From Duganella sp. CF517 (lineage in GTDB: Bacteria > Pseudomonadota > Gammaproteobacteria > Burkholderiales > Burkholderiaceae_D), in NCBI RefSeq assembly GCF_900110275.1, contig NZ_FODC01000003.1, positions 434,001-498,000 of the forward strand: a stretch of 64,000 nt of DNA, given 5' to 3'. Every line of letters starts with the position of its first letter. Within the stretch, counting starts at the first letter, position 1. The position numbers and the translations under genes were made by a program. This document shows, piece by piece, positions 36,253-45,660 of this stretch. Below the pieces are notes generated by a model that did no database searches, had not been told where the DNA came from, and saw nothing but the letters and a program-made list of their open reading frames with translations.

Positions 36253-36501
36253 CTATTGGCCGAGGCAGATAATCTTGGTGACGTACTCGTGGGCGTTCGG
36301 CTTCTTCTTGCCAGCCCAGGCGATCGCCTCGTTGGCCTGCTCGATGGTCAGGATCGACGCTTTTTCCTTGGACTTGATGAAAGATACGCCCTCGAAGGCG
36401 CCTTCTTTGCTGCGCATCACTTTGGCGAACACCGGAGGTTTGGTCTCGCCGTCGGCGATCTTGTTTTGCTGGATGAGGTAGCGCTGGTCGTTCTGTTCCA
36501 T
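36253..36501 (-). CDS. uncharacterised 82-residue soluble protein
   Basis: A small charged protein (MEQNDQRYLIQQNKIADGET..., ending HEYVTKIICLGQ) with AAGAGA before the ATG. It has no signal peptide, membrane helix or recognised motif. Its codon use resembles the flanking genes, and it lies 58 bases downstream of the methyltransferase stop on the same strand. Function unknown. Confidence 0.65.
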   Translation of the reverse strand: MEQNDQRYLIQQNKIADGETKPPVFAKVMRSKEGAFEGVSFIKSKEKASILTIEQANEAIAWAGKKKPNAHEYVTKIICLGQ

Positions 36502-36559
36502 ATATCTCTTTCTGTAAAAGACGAAATATACGCTCCAGAACGACCTTCGTGGGGACTTT

Positions 36560-37483
36560 TTAAGCGTAGGCGGCGATACCCGCCGCCGGCTGCGTCACGG
36601 TCTCGTGCAGGATTTCGGCGCGCAGCGCGGCCTGCAGCGACGGGATCGAGCCGCCGGCGCGGTACTGGAAGCTGACCTGCAGCACATCACCCTGTTTGGC
36701 CTTGATCGGCGTCGCCAACGGCAAGGTCATGTAGTGATTGAGCCAGTCGATGGTGGTCGAGCGCTCGGCCACCACGGCCAGCACGTTCTTGGTTACGAAC
36801 CGCATGGCGCTGATCTCGCCGGCCTTTTCGATAATGAAGCGGCCCTGCCAGGCGTAGGACAGCTCGTTGGGCTGGTTGAAGTCGATGATGCTGTAGACGG
36901 CCGGCTGCGCCGCCTCCACGGTGCCGGGATAGACCACATTGGTCTCCTGGAACTGGACGATCGGCGCGTAAAAGCCCTCGAAGTCGTACTCCTGCTGGAC
37001 CGGCTGCACCGCCATGATCACCGCTTCCGGCAGGAACACCGGCAGCGGCCCGCCAAAGCGTTCCAGGTAGCGGCGCTTGAACGACTCGATCACCTCGACT
37101 TGCTTTTCACGCAACATGGCGACGTGGATCATTTCGCAGATGACGACGTCGACCGGCTCGGGCGGCAGGTATTCGAAGGCGTCCGCATGCACCACTTCCA
37201 CCTTCTCGCCGTTGGGGTTGAGCGCGAGCATCTTGCGCGCTTCCTTGACCATGTCCGGATTGAACTCGACGCAATACACCTTCTCCGCCTTGGCCGCCGC
37301 GAACCAGGACAGCACGCCGGTGCCGCCGCCCAGCTCGAGCACCTTGGCGCCGGGCTTGACCGCGTAATCGATGGCCGACTTGAAACCGTGCATACGATTC
37401 TGATCCATCAGCATATTGTGATGGTAGTGGACTGGTATGAATTGCCCCAGATAGCAGCTTTCGATTTCGCGTTCGTTCAGCAT
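36560..37483 (-). CDS. PRMT-like SAM-dependent methyltransferase
   Basis: A 307-residue enzyme with a Rossmann methyltransferase core. Motif I is VLELGGGTGVLSWFAA (about residues 48-63), the acidic loop YCVEFNPDMV follows, then the post-II block VDVVICEMIHVAMLREKQ. The Glu there sits where protein arginine methyltransferases have the first of their double-E pair. The C-terminal half is beta-rich, also as in PRMTs. The substrate is unknown and a small-molecule target is possible. It is divergent from an RsbQ-like hydrolase with ~180 bases between starts. Confidence 0.75.
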   Translation of the reverse strand: MLNEREIESCYLGQFIPVHYHHNMLMDQNRMHGFKSAIDYAVKPGAKVLELGGGTGVLSWFAAAKAEKVYCVEFNPDMVKEARKMLALNPNGEKVEVVHADAFEYLPPEPVDVVICEMIHVAMLREKQVEVIESFKRRYLERFGGPLPVFLPEAVIMAVQPVQQEYDFEGFYAPIVQFQETNVVYPGTVEAAQPAVYSIIDFNQPNELSYAWQGRFIIEKAGEISAMRFVTKNVLAVVAERSTTIDWLNHYMTLPLATPIKAKQGDVLQVSFQYRAGGSIPSLQAALRAEILHETVTQPAAGIAAYA

Positions 37484-37667
37484 GGTTTCCCTTGGTTGTG
37501 GCGCATTGTGCTTTGATGCAATACGGTGAACCTATTATCGTTAAAATTGTCCACCTATAAAGAGCGGAGCTAGGCGGGAAACCCCTGCCAGTTCTTCTGA
37601 TCTGCAAGAGAGTTATCAAAAACTGTATTCAATTGTATTATAGCCATCCGCAGCACGAAAGTTGGCC

Positions 37668-38498
37668 ATGTCGCTTCAAAAACGCAACAACATCCATTGC
37701 TTCGGTGATGGTGCTTACACGATGATGCTGGTGCACGGCTACGGCTGCGACCAGACGATGTGGCGCTTCTTGTACCCCTTCTTTGCCGAACGCTACCAGG
37801 TGATCCTGCTCGACCTCGTCGGCAGCGGCGGCTCGGACCTGTCGGCCTACGACCGCGACAAGTATGGCTCGCTGCACGGCTACGCCGCCGACATACTGGA
37901 GATCATCGATGAATTCGCGACCGGGCCGGTGATCTTCGTCGGCCACTCGGTCAGCGCCATGGTCGGCATGCTGGCCACGATCGCGGCGCCGGACAGGTTT
38001 GTCGCGCAGGTCATGGTCGGGCCGTCGCCCTCCTTCATCAACGATGACGACTACGTCGGCGGCTACAACCCGGAGGATATCGACGGCTTGCTGCAAATGA
38101 TGGACGACAATTACCTGGAGTGGACCAAGGTGATGGCGCCCAGCATCATGGGGGCGCCGGCGCAACCGGCGCTGGCGAAGGAGTTGCTGGTCCGTTTCCA
38201 GGCGAACGACCGCGAAATCGCCCGCCATTTCGCCCGCGTGACGTTCACCGCCGACCACCGCGCCGACATCGAGAACTCGACCGTGCCGGCCCTGATCCTG
38301 CAATGCAGCGACGACCTGATCGCGCCGCGCGAGGTGGGGGAATATCTGCACAAGCATTTGGCCAACAGCATGCTCAAGGTGATCGCCAACATCGGGCACT
38401 GCCCGCACATAAGCGCGCCATCGGCCAGTTCGGACGTCATCACGCGCTATTTGAACCGGCTGCTCTACAATCCGTATGAAAACCGCAAGACCGGCTAG
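37668..38498 (+). CDS. RsbQ/KAI2-like alpha/beta hydrolase
   Basis: A ~276-residue hydrolase. The fold motif MMLVHGYGCDQTMWRF carries the oxyanion loop. The nucleophile is Ser in FVGHSVSAMVG (about residue 98), the acid is Asp in QCSDDLIAP and the base is His in NIGHCPHISAP. This arrangement matches Bacillus RsbQ and plant KAI2/D14 receptors, which hydrolyse or sense small butenolide-like ligands. In Bacillus RsbQ works with the phosphatase RsbP, but no partner gene is beside it here. The ATG at 37668 is preferred over a TTG two codons earlier. Confidence 0.85.
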   Translation: MSLQKRNNIHCFGDGAYTMMLVHGYGCDQTMWRFLYPFFAERYQVILLDLVGSGGSDLSAYDRDKYGSLHGYAADILEIIDEFATGPVIFVGHSVSAMVGMLATIAAPDRFVAQVMVGPSPSFINDDDYVGGYNPEDIDGLLQMMDDNYLEWTKVMAPSIMGAPAQPALAKELLVRFQANDREIARHFARVTFTADHRADIENSTVPALILQCSDDLIAPREVGEYLHKHLANSMLKVIANIGHCPHISAPSASSDVITRYLNRLLYNPYENRKTG

Positions 38499-38686
38499 CG
38501 GGCCAGTTCATCTCGCCTTCCGAGTATGCGCCAGTCTTGCGAAGCCCCTCATTTGAGCTACGCTACCGTCTCAACGGAGACGTCGGATGTCAAATTCCAA
38601 ATCCGCCGCAAAGCCAGCGCCTGCACGCCACGCCGCCAGCGTCAGCGTTGCCAAGGCGGAGCATTGGCCACCCTGGAGACCGTCCA

Positions 38687-38833
38687 CTTTCTGAGTGGAA
38701 ATGGCCTGCAGTGCCGTCCGTGATCGTGCCGGAGGAATGCAATGTGCTGATCAATCCGCGGCATAGCGACGCCGCCGCGATCATCGCCACGATTGTGAAG
38801 CGGTGGGTCTACGACCCCCGCCTTTTTCCCTGA
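38687..38833 (+). pseudogene. C-terminal remnant of a RES-domain toxin
   Basis: The last ~48 codons of this frame read LSEWKWPAVPS, VIVPEECNVLINPRHSDAA and KRWVYDPRLFP, the C-terminal signature of RES-domain NAD-degrading toxins (VP.E.N.LINP.H..A and DPRLF). The rest of the ~150-residue toxin is absent. Just upstream another frame starts at ATG 38587 with MSNSKSAAKPAPARHAASVS and soon stops. This could be what remains of the antitoxin. The surrounding 38499-38846 gap of ~350 bases contains nothing else I can support. Confidence 0.7.
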
Positions 38834-38846
38834 TCGGGCAATCCGG

Positions 38847-39524
38847 TTAGCGTTTGCCCTTGGCGGCCAAAAACGCGTCGATGGTCTTGGCGATCCATGG
38901 CTTGTCCGCCTTGGTGGCGAACTCGGATGCGGTCAGTTTGAACCCGCGATCCTTCAGCGTGGCGTCGGCGCCCTGCTTCAGCAGCAACTCGACCACCTGC
39001 TCGGCGCCTTCCCGCGCCGCCATCATCAGCGGCGTCATGCCCGACGGCGATTCGGCGTCGATGTAGGCATGCTGTTCCAGCAGGATATTGGTGATCTCGA
39101 CACTGCCGGCGGCGGCCGCGTAGTGCAACGCCGTCCAACCCTTCTGATTGACGTGCGCGCCGCGCTTGATCATATCCAGCACCATCGGCTTGTTCTGGCG
39201 GAACGCCGCCATCATCAGCGCGGTGTTGCCGTTGGGCGCCTTGGCCTCCAGATCGATCCCGGGTTGATCCATCAGCACGGTGGCGACATTGACTGCTTCA
39301 TGCCGCATCGCCAGGATCAAGCCGGTCTCGCCGCCGGGATCGCGCGCATTCGGATTGAGGCCGCGCGCCAGCACTTTCTTGACGCCGGCGACATAGTCGA
39401 CCTGCACGGCGCGGAAGAAGGCGACCTCGTCATCTGTCTGGTCGGCGGCGAAGACCGGCGGCGTCATCGCGGCAGCGAGCGCTCCCAGCAGGAGTCGGCG
39501 GCGGCAGCTCTGTAGATTCAACAT
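38847..39524 (-). CDS. exported ankyrin-repeat protein
   Basis: A 225-residue protein with an N-terminal export signal (RRRLLLGALAAAMTPPVFAA; the RR pair leaves room for Tat export). About five ankyrin repeats follow, e.g. GNTALMMAAFRQNKPMVLDM, GWTALHYAAAAGSVEITNIL and GMTPLMMAAREGAEQVVELL. Ankyrin repeats bind proteins, so a periplasmic binding role is likely. It starts seven bases after tatD and is the last gene of the mltG-tmk-holB-pilZ-tatD run. Partner unknown. Confidence 0.85.
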   Translation of the reverse strand: MLNLQSCRRRLLLGALAAAMTPPVFAADQTDDEVAFFRAVQVDYVAGVKKVLARGLNPNARDPGGETGLILAMRHEAVNVATVLMDQPGIDLEAKAPNGNTALMMAAFRQNKPMVLDMIKRGAHVNQKGWTALHYAAAAGSVEITNILLEQHAYIDAESPSGMTPLMMAAREGAEQVVELLLKQGADATLKDRGFKLTASEFATKADKPWIAKTIDAFLAAKGKR

Positions 39525-39531
39525 GAGCTCC

Positions 39532-40311
39532 TCACGCTACAACGTTGAATAATTTGAAGAAATTGGCGGAGGTTTGCTGCGCCACCTGCTCCACCGGGAT
39601 GCCTTTGAGCTTGGCGATATATTCGCCGACGTGGGCGACGAAGCCCGGCTCGTTCATCTTGCCCCGATGCGGCATCGGCGCCAGATACGGCGAATCGGTC
39701 TCGATCAGGACGCGCTCGAGCGGCACTTCCAGCGCCACCGCCTGCAAGTCCTTGGCGCTCTTGAAGGTGACGATGCCCGAGAACGAGATGTAAAAACCCA
39801 TGTCGATGGCCGCGCGCGCCACTTCCAGCGATTCCGTAAAGCAGTGCATGACGCCGGCGACACCGCCGGCCTCGGTGCCGGCGCCCTCTTCGCGCATGAT
39901 GCGGATGGTGTCCTCGCTGGCGGCGCGGGTGTGAATAATCAAGGGCTTACGCGTGATTCTTGAAGCTTTGATGTGAGTGCGAAACCGCTCGCGCTGCCAC
40001 TCCAGGTCGCCCTGCAGGCGGAAATAATCCAGCCCGGTCTCGCCGATGGCGATGATTTTCGGGTGGTCCGACAGTTCGACCAGCTGTTCCACGCTCGGTT
40101 CCGGCGTGTCTTCATAATCCGGATGCACGCCGACCGACGCGTAGATGTGTGGGTATTCCTTGGCCAGCGCCAGCACTTGTGGGAAATCCGGCAAGTCGAC
40201 CGACACGCACAACGCGTGGGTCACCTTGTTGTCGGCCATCTTGGCCAGGATCTCGGGCATGCGAGCAGCCAGCTCGGGGAAATTAATATGGCAATGGGAG
40301 TCGATAAACAT
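39532..40311 (-). CDS. tatD: TatD-family metal-dependent DNase
   Basis: A 259-residue TIM-barrel hydrolase (YcfH/TatD family). The metal ligands appear as FIDSHCHINF at the N-terminus, AIGETGLDYFR, IIHTRAA and VLIETDSPYLAP. Relatives are 3'-5' exonucleases that act in DNA repair. Beside holB and tmk it keeps the common bacterial order tmk-holB-(pilZ)-tatD. The ATG at 40311 gives the standard N-terminus; the frame is open nine codons earlier. Confidence 0.93.
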   Translation of the reverse strand: MFIDSHCHINFPELAARMPEILAKMADNKVTHALCVSVDLPDFPQVLALAKEYPHIYASVGVHPDYEDTPEPSVEQLVELSDHPKIIAIGETGLDYFRLQGDLEWQRERFRTHIKASRITRKPLIIHTRAASEDTIRIMREEGAGTEAGGVAGVMHCFTESLEVARAAIDMGFYISFSGIVTFKSAKDLQAVALEVPLERVLIETDSPYLAPMPHRGKMNEPGFVAHVGEYIAKLKGIPVEQVAQQTSANFFKLFNVVA

Positions 40312-40368
40312 GGCGATATTGTACCCCGGACCGGGCACGCCGACCGGCGCGACCGTTCGCCGGACCGG

Positions 40369-40749
40369 CTACAGGGTGTGGGTGGCGCGCGACGACCTCA
40401 GCGCGGCGCCGAGGATTTCCTCGATCCGCAGCCGCGCGCGCTGGCCGCTTTCGTCGTCGGGAAAATGCACGCCGATGCCCTGCGCCTTGTTGTTGTGCGC
40501 GCCGGGCGGCGTGATCCAGGCCACCTTGCCGGCGATCGGATACTTGTTGGTGTCGTCCATCAGCGCCAGGATGAGATAGATCTCGTCACCGAGCTTGTAC
40601 GGCTTTTGCGTCGGCACGAACATGCCGCCGTTTTTGAGGAAAGGCATGTAGGCGGCATACAGCGCCGCCTTTTCCTTGATTGCCAGCGACAACACCGTCG
40701 GCCGCGCGATGGGCGCGGGGTTCGGGTCGACGGGACTGGCAGCGGACAT
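40369..40749 (-). CDS. pilZ: PilZ-domain protein, type IV pilus biogenesis
   Basis: A 126-residue single PilZ domain. The conserved stretch MPFLKNGGMFVPTQ, DEIYLILALMDD, KVAWITPP and GIGVHFPDDE matches the PilZ protein of the Pseudomonas pilus system rather than the RxxxR/DxSxxG c-di-GMP binders. Those binding residues are not seen, so it may not bind c-di-GMP. It sits 10 bases after holB, the classical place for pilZ. GAAAGG precedes the ATG. Confidence 0.9.
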   Translation of the reverse strand: MSAASPVDPNPAPIARPTVLSLAIKEKAALYAAYMPFLKNGGMFVPTQKPYKLGDEIYLILALMDDTNKYPIAGKVAWITPPGAHNNKAQGIGVHFPDDESGQRARLRIEEILGAALRSSRATHTL

Positions 40750-40759
40750 GGATTACCTT

Positions 40760-41797
40760 TCAGGCAACACAGGAGGTATAGTCAAGCAACATATCCTCCA
40801 AAAACAGCTTGGGCGACAGCGGATGGTCGGACGTCGCGCGGCGCTCGTTGGCGCCTTTGATCGCCGCCAACAGCTTGCTCACGTGGACCTTATCCGCCAG
40901 CCCGGCCAGCTCTTTCTGGTAGCGCGGATAGTAACGAATGTTACCTGCCAGTTTGTAGGAAAACAAATCATAAAGCCAGCGTTGCAGCCAAGATACTTGC
41001 GCGCTCAGCGGCACTTTTTGAAGTTTATCAGCAACCTTCAATGCGCCCTCGACGCTGGGCCGCGCCAGCAGTTGCAGCAGCACCTCCAGGTCGTCGCGAT
41101 TGCCCGTCTCGGCCTGCGCCATCGCCGCCAGCGGCGCGCCACCCTGCTCGCGCAGCCAGCTGTCGGCGTCGGCCACGCCCTGCGCCTTGAGCCAGGCCAG
41201 CGCCTCGGCGTGGCTCGGCATCGGCAGCGCGAACTTGCGGCAGCGCGACAGGATCGTCGGCAGCAGGCGGTCGAGGCTGTTGGAGGCCAGCAGGAACACC
41301 GTGCCCGGCGGCGGCTCCTCGAGCGTCTTGAGCAACGCGTTCGAGGCCGGCATGTTCAGCGCCTCGGCCGGATACAGCACCACCACCCGCAGCCCCTGGC
41401 GATGGGTCGAGATATTCATGAAATCGGCCAGGTTGCGGATCTGTTCGATCTTGATTTCCTTGGACGGCGCCTTGGCCGACTTGGCCGACTTCTTGGTCTC
41501 CGCCTCGCCTTCCTCGCCGCCCTCGGCGGACGGTTCGTCTTCCAACGCCTCCGGGCGCACGCGACGGTAGTCGGGATGGTTCTGCTGCGAGAACCATCCG
41601 CACGACGCGCACTGGCCGCAGGCGTGGCCGTCGGGGAGCACCGCCTCGCACAGCAAGCCCTGGGCGAAACTTTCGATGAAGTCGGACTTGCCGATACCGG
41701 CGGCGCCGTGGAACAGGATGGCGTGCGGCATCCGCTGGCGCAGCTGCTGCAGCTGGGTCCACGACGATTCTTGCCAAGGGTAGATGGTATTACTCAT
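40760..41797 (-). CDS. holB: DNA polymerase III subunit delta'
   Basis: A 345-residue clamp-loader subunit. The AAA+ core begins with AILFHGAAGIGKSDFIESFA and contains the zinc module CGQCASCGWF. The sensor block NALLKTLEEPPPGTVFLLAS is family-typical. A charged insertion (EGGEEGEAETKKSAKSAKAP, about residues 91-111) is longer than usual. It loads the beta clamp at replication forks. Operon neighbours are tmk, 27 bases upstream, and pilZ. Confidence 0.93.
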   Translation of the reverse strand: MSNTIYPWQESSWTQLQQLRQRMPHAILFHGAAGIGKSDFIESFAQGLLCEAVLPDGHACGQCASCGWFSQQNHPDYRRVRPEALEDEPSAEGGEEGEAETKKSAKSAKAPSKEIKIEQIRNLADFMNISTHRQGLRVVVLYPAEALNMPASNALLKTLEEPPPGTVFLLASNSLDRLLPTILSRCRKFALPMPSHAEALAWLKAQGVADADSWLREQGGAPLAAMAQAETGNRDDLEVLLQLLARPSVEGALKVADKLQKVPLSAQVSWLQRWLYDLFSYKLAGNIRYYPRYQKELAGLADKVHVSKLLAAIKGANERRATSDHPLSPKLFLEDMLLDYTSCVA

Positions 41798-41824
41798 TAT
41801 TATTCAATTACTTAGGCGCTGCGT

Positions 41825-42457
41825 TTAAAGTAGATCATCAAGTATTTCGCCGATCTGCAACTGGATGGCGTCGATCGATTGCGTCGAATCGATCACGCGG
41901 AAACGCTCGGGGAACTGGGTCGCGCGGCGCAGATACTCGTTGCGGGTGGCGGCGAAGAAATCGGCCTTTTCCTGCTCGAACTTGTCGAGCGAGCGGGTGG
42001 CGTCGAGCCGCGCGCGCGCCACTTCCAGCGGCACGTCAAACAGCAGCGTCAAATCGGGTTGCAGATGCGGATGCACCCACTGCTCCAGCGCCTCCAGCTT
42101 GGCCAGGTCCATGCCACGCCCGCCGCCCTGGTAGGCGAAGCTGGCGTCGGTGAAGCGGTCCGAGATGACCCAGGCGCCGTCGGCCAGCGCCGGCGCGATC
42201 ACCTGCGCGATATGCTCGCGGCGGCTGGCGAACATCAGCAGCGCCTCGGTTTCCAGGTGCATTTTTTCATGCAACACCAGTTCGCGCAGCGTTTCGCCCA
42301 GCGGCGTGCCGCCCGGCTCGCGCGAGCTGACCAGCGCGATGCCGCGCGACTTGATGTATTCGCTGACGAACGCGATATGGGTCGACTTGCCGGCCCCGTC
42401 TATGCCCTCGAAGGTGATGAATTTGCCGCTGTGCTGCGTGGCGCTGTGTTGAGTCAT
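41825..42457 (-). CDS. tmk: thymidylate kinase
   Basis: A 210-residue P-loop kinase that phosphorylates dTMP to dTDP. The P-loop is [15 protein letters not shown] and the DR(Y/H) motif is [12 protein letters not shown]. The lid reads [16 protein letters not shown], with basic residues placed as in the type II (E. coli-like) enzyme. It starts seven bases after mltG ends and is followed by holB. Full length. Confidence 0.95.
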   Translation of the reverse strand: MTQHSATQHSGKFITFEGIDGAGKSTHIAFVSEYIKSRGIALVSSREPGGTPLGETLRELVLHEKMHLETEALLMFASRREHIAQVIAPALADGAWVISDRFTDASFAYQGGGRGMDLAKLEALEQWVHPHLQPDLTLLFDVPLEVARARLDATRSLDKFEQEKADFFAATRNEYLRRATQFPERFRVIDSTQSIDAIQLQIGEILDDLL

Positions 42458-42464
42458 GTGGTTC

Positions 42465-43454
42465 TTAACGTTGGTACTGATTCACTGCCCGGTTGTGGTC
42501 GGTCAGGTTATCGGAAAATTTGCTGGTGCCGTTGCCGCGCGCGACGAAATACAGCGCCTGCGACTTGGCCGGCGCCAGCGCGGCGGCCAGCGATTGCACG
42601 CCAGGCAAGGCGATCGGCGTCGGCGGCAGGCCGTTGCGCGTGTACGTATTGTAAGGGGTGTCCGTCTCCAGGTCCTTTTTACGGATGTTGCCCTCGTATT
42701 TGCTGCCCATGCCGTAGATCACGGTCGGATCGGTCTGCAGCATCATGCCGATCTTCAAGCGGTTGACGAACACGGCGGCGATCATGTTGCGCTCGGACTT
42801 TTGCCCGGTTTCCTTTTCGACGATGGAGGCCATCGTCAGCGCCTCGTACGGATTCTTGTACGGCAACGCCGGATCGCGCTTTTCCCAGGCCGACGCCAGG
42901 CGGTTGAGCATCATCGTGTGGGCCTGGCGGTAGATCTGCAAGTCGCTGGCGCCCTTGGCGAACAGATAGGTATCCGGGAAGAACAGTCCCTCCGGCTGCT
43001 TGTATTCGGAGGCGATGGCGTTCATCACTTCCTCGTCGCTGAGCGACGTGGTGTCGTGCTTGAGGCCGCGGTGGGCGGCGATAGCCGCGCGCATCTGGCG
43101 GAAGGTCCAGCCTTCGATGATGGTCAGCTGCTCCTGGGCGAACTCGCCGCGCACCAGCTGGTCGATCAGCTTGAGCGGCGTGGTGCCCGGCTTGAGCTCG
43201 TAGGAACCGGCCTTCAGGCGGCCGCTTTTATTGGTGACGCGGGCCAGCAGGTTGAACAGCAACGGCCCCATCGGGATGCCGGCGTCGGAGATCTGCTCGC
43301 CGGCCGCGTGGGCGCCGCTGCCCGGAATGATGGTGAACGGTATCGGTTCGACATCGCCGACGATGATCGGCGCCTGCGACCAGTACATGAAGTAACCGCC
43401 GCCGGCGATCGCCAGGAGAACGCAGAGTGTAATTATTTTTTTGATAAATGCCAT
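42465..43454 (-). CDS. mltG: endolytic murein transglycosylase
   Basis: A 329-residue YceG/MltG protein that cuts nascent peptidoglycan strands. An N-terminal membrane anchor ([20 protein letters not shown]) precedes a LysM-like subdomain. The catalytic Glu lies in [15 protein letters not shown], with the family blocks [13 protein letters not shown] and [20 protein letters not shown]. It heads the mltG-tmk-holB-pilZ-tatD-ankyrin operon and is divergent from ygfZ across a ~160-base promoter gap. Confidence 0.94.
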   Translation of the reverse strand: MAFIKKIITLCVLLAIAGGGYFMYWSQAPIIVGDVEPIPFTIIPGSGAHAAGEQISDAGIPMGPLLFNLLARVTNKSGRLKAGSYELKPGTTPLKLIDQLVRGEFAQEQLTIIEGWTFRQMRAAIAAHRGLKHDTTSLSDEEVMNAIASEYKQPEGLFFPDTYLFAKGASDLQIYRQAHTMMLNRLASAWEKRDPALPYKNPYEALTMASIVEKETGQKSERNMIAAVFVNRLKIGMMLQTDPTVIYGMGSKYEGNIRKKDLETDTPYNTYTRNGLPPTPIALPGVQSLAAALAPAKSQALYFVARGNGTSKFSDNLTDHNRAVNQYQR

Positions 43455-43617
43455 TGTTCGAGCCGGATTGTAGGATCAACTGAAATCGGGTACAGCTTGC
43501 CACTTCTCGGATCAGACCGCCAGCACCGCGTTTTGCGCGGTGTCCGACGCGATCTCCGGGACATCACTATAATGAGCCCGTAATGATAATGCTTTAATCG
43601 TCAAACTATTGGAAATT

Positions 43618-44634
43618 ATGTCTTCTTGGAATGAACTTTTAGCACAGCCGGCCGCCCCGCTGACACCCACCGCGCTGGCGGTCGGGTTTGTCGCGCCCAT
43701 CACGGACCAGGGCTTGATCGCGCTGGACGGGGAGGAAGCGGCCAGTTTCCTGCACAACCAGCTCACCAACGATGTCGAGCACCTCGGCCTGGCCGACGTG
43801 CGCCTGGCCGGCTACTGTTCGCCGAAGGGCCGGCTGCTGGCGTCGTTCCTGATGTGGCGCAACGAGACGACTATCTTCCTGCAATTATCGCGCGACATCC
43901 AGGTCGCCGTGCAAAAGCGGCTGTCGATGTTCGTGCTGCGCGCCAAAGCCAAGCTCGGCGACGCCACCGAGGCGCCCGCCAGCCAGGTCGTCCTCGGCCT
44001 GGGCGGCGGGCTGGCCGAAGCGGTGCTGCAAACGTGGTTCGACACGCTGCCCGCCAAACCGTTCGCCAAAATCGATCATCCGCTGGGCACGCTGCTGCGC
44101 GTGGCCGACGCCTTCGGCGCCGCCCGCTACCAGTGGCTGCTGTCGGCCGAGGTCGCGCAAACGGTCGCGGCCGAACTGGCCGACCGCCTGACCGTCGGCG
44201 GCAACCAAGCCTGGCACCTGTCCGAAATCCACGCTGGCATCCCGCAAATCGCCAAAGCCACGCAGGAGCAATTCGTCCCGCAGATGGTCAACCTGGAGCT
44301 GCTGGGCGGCGTCAACTTTAAAAAGGGTTGCTACCCGGGCCAGGAAATCGTCGCGCGCAGCCAGTACCTCGGCAAGCTCAAGCGGCGCACCACCCTGGTC
44401 AGCATCCCCGACCCGGCGGCCGCCGCCGGCGCCGAAGTATTCGCCACGGCCGACCCCGAGCAGCCATGCGGCATGATCGTCAACGCCGCCGCCAACGGCA
44501 ACGGCGGCGTCGACGCGCTGGTCGAAATGAAGCTGGCGGCGATCGAAGCGGCGTCGGTACGCCTCGGTTCGGCGCAAGGTCCGGCCCTGACCTTCCTCGA
44601 CATGCCGTACGTGCTGGACCCGCTCGACCTCTAG
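43618..44634 (+). CDS. ygfZ: folate-binding YgfZ/CAF17-type Fe-S cluster protein
   Basis: A ~338-residue protein of the GcvT-like fold that uses folate to help assemble or repair Fe-S clusters. The signature KKGCYPGQEIVARSQYLGKLKR, which contains the essential Cys, is intact at about residues 236-257. The N-terminal FLHNQLTNDVEHL block is also typical. The ATG at 43618 is chosen over an upstream TTG. It begins a rightward group with DUF4936 and NRDE genes. Confidence 0.92.
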   Translation: MSSWNELLAQPAAPLTPTALAVGFVAPITDQGLIALDGEEAASFLHNQLTNDVEHLGLADVRLAGYCSPKGRLLASFLMWRNETTIFLQLSRDIQVAVQKRLSMFVLRAKAKLGDATEAPASQVVLGLGGGLAEAVLQTWFDTLPAKPFAKIDHPLGTLLRVADAFGAARYQWLLSAEVAQTVAAELADRLTVGGNQAWHLSEIHAGIPQIAKATQEQFVPQMVNLELLGGVNFKKGCYPGQEIVARSQYLGKLKRRTTLVSIPDPAAAAGAEVFATADPEQPCGMIVNAAANGNGGVDALVEMKLAAIEAASVRLGSAQGPALTFLDMPYVLDPLDL

Positions 44635-44635
44635 C

Positions 44636-44923
44636 ATGGATCTCTATATTTATTACCGGGTCAAGGACGCCGATACGGCCTCCTTGCAGGCGGCGGTCGT
44701 CTCGATGCAGTCCGAACTGACGCGTCTGCACGGCGTCGCCTGCCAGCTCAAGCGCCGTCCCGACGCCGAAGACGGCCTGCAGACGTGGATGGAAGTCTAC
44801 GCCGCCACGCCGGCCGGCTTCGCCGCCGCGCTGGACGCCGCCGCCGGCCAGGCCGGTCTGTCCGCATGGACCAGCGGCGCGCGCCACACCGAAGTTTTTA
44901 CGGATTTAGTCCCATGTGTTTGA
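44636..44923 (+). CDS. DUF4936 family protein
   Basis: A 95-residue protein (DLYIYYRVKDADTASLQAAV ... LQTWMEVYAATPAGF) that matches the DUF4936 pattern of short alpha/beta proteins in Betaproteobacteria, often next to ygfZ. It starts one base after the ygfZ stop and overlaps the next gene by ten bases. No catalytic motif visible. Function unknown. Confidence 0.85.
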   Translation: MDLYIYYRVKDADTASLQAAVVSMQSELTRLHGVACQLKRRPDAEDGLQTWMEVYAATPAGFAAALDAAAGQAGLSAWTSGARHTEVFTDLVPCV

Positions 44924-45657
44924 TTGTCTTTGCCTGGCGGGTCATCCCGGGCGTGCCGCTGGTGGCCGCCGCCAACCGCGACGAGTTTTACCAGCGCGCC
45001 ACCGCGCCGGCCGCGCCGTGGCCGGAACATCCGCAGATTTTCGCCGGCCGCGACCTGCAGGCCGGCGGCAGCTGGATGGGCATCACGCAGCCGTCCGAAT
45101 GCGGCGGCGCGGCGCGCTTCGCGGCGATCACCAACATCCGCGCGCCGTCCGAGCACCGCGAAGACGCGCCGTCGCGCGGACGGCTGGTGGCCGACTTCCT
45201 GGCCTGTTGCATGACGCCGCAGGAATATGTCGATGCGATCCGCGCGGAAGCCGGCGCCTACAACGGCTTCAACCTGGTGCTGGGCGACCGCGACACGCTG
45301 ATCTGGTTCTCCAACCGTGGCGACGACGACCCGCGCAACGGCAAGCCGCTCGAACCCGGCGTCTACGGACTGTCGAACGCGCTGCTCGACGCGCCGTGGC
45401 CGAAGGTGGTCAAGACCAAGGCCCAGTTCGCCAGCTTGCTATGCCTGGGCGCGCCGGACGAGGCGTTCTTCGAAATGCTGGCCGACACCGCGCCGGCGCC
45501 GGACCAGCGCCTGCCGGAAACCGGCGTGCCGCTGGACCTGGAACGCATGCTGTCGGCGGTGCGCATCGAGAGCCCGAGCTACGGCACGCGCACCTCGACG
45601 GTCGTCAAGCTGTACGCCGATGCCCATGCCACCTTGCACGAAATGCTGATTCAATAA
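44914..45657 (+). CDS. NRDE family protein (TANGO2 homologue)
   Basis: A 247-residue protein that starts MCLIVFAWRV, so processing would expose Cys2 as an N-terminal nucleophile. It carries the family signature AANRDEFYQRATAPA, then FAGRDLQAGGSWMGI and FAAITNIRAP. Eukaryotic TANGO2 is linked to lipid and haem handling; bacterial function is unknown. The start at 44914 overlaps the end of the DUF4936 gene. It converges with the transporter gene with only three bases between them. Confidence 0.9.
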   Translation: MCLIVFAWRVIPGVPLVAAANRDEFYQRATAPAAPWPEHPQIFAGRDLQAGGSWMGITQPSECGGAARFAAITNIRAPSEHREDAPSRGRLVADFLACCMTPQEYVDAIRAEAGAYNGFNLVLGDRDTLIWFSNRGDDDPRNGKPLEPGVYGLSNALLDAPWPKVVKTKAQFASLLCLGAPDEAFFEMLADTAPAPDQRLPETGVPLDLERMLSAVRIESPSYGTRTSTVVKLYADAHATLHEMLIQ

Positions 45658-45660
45658 CCG

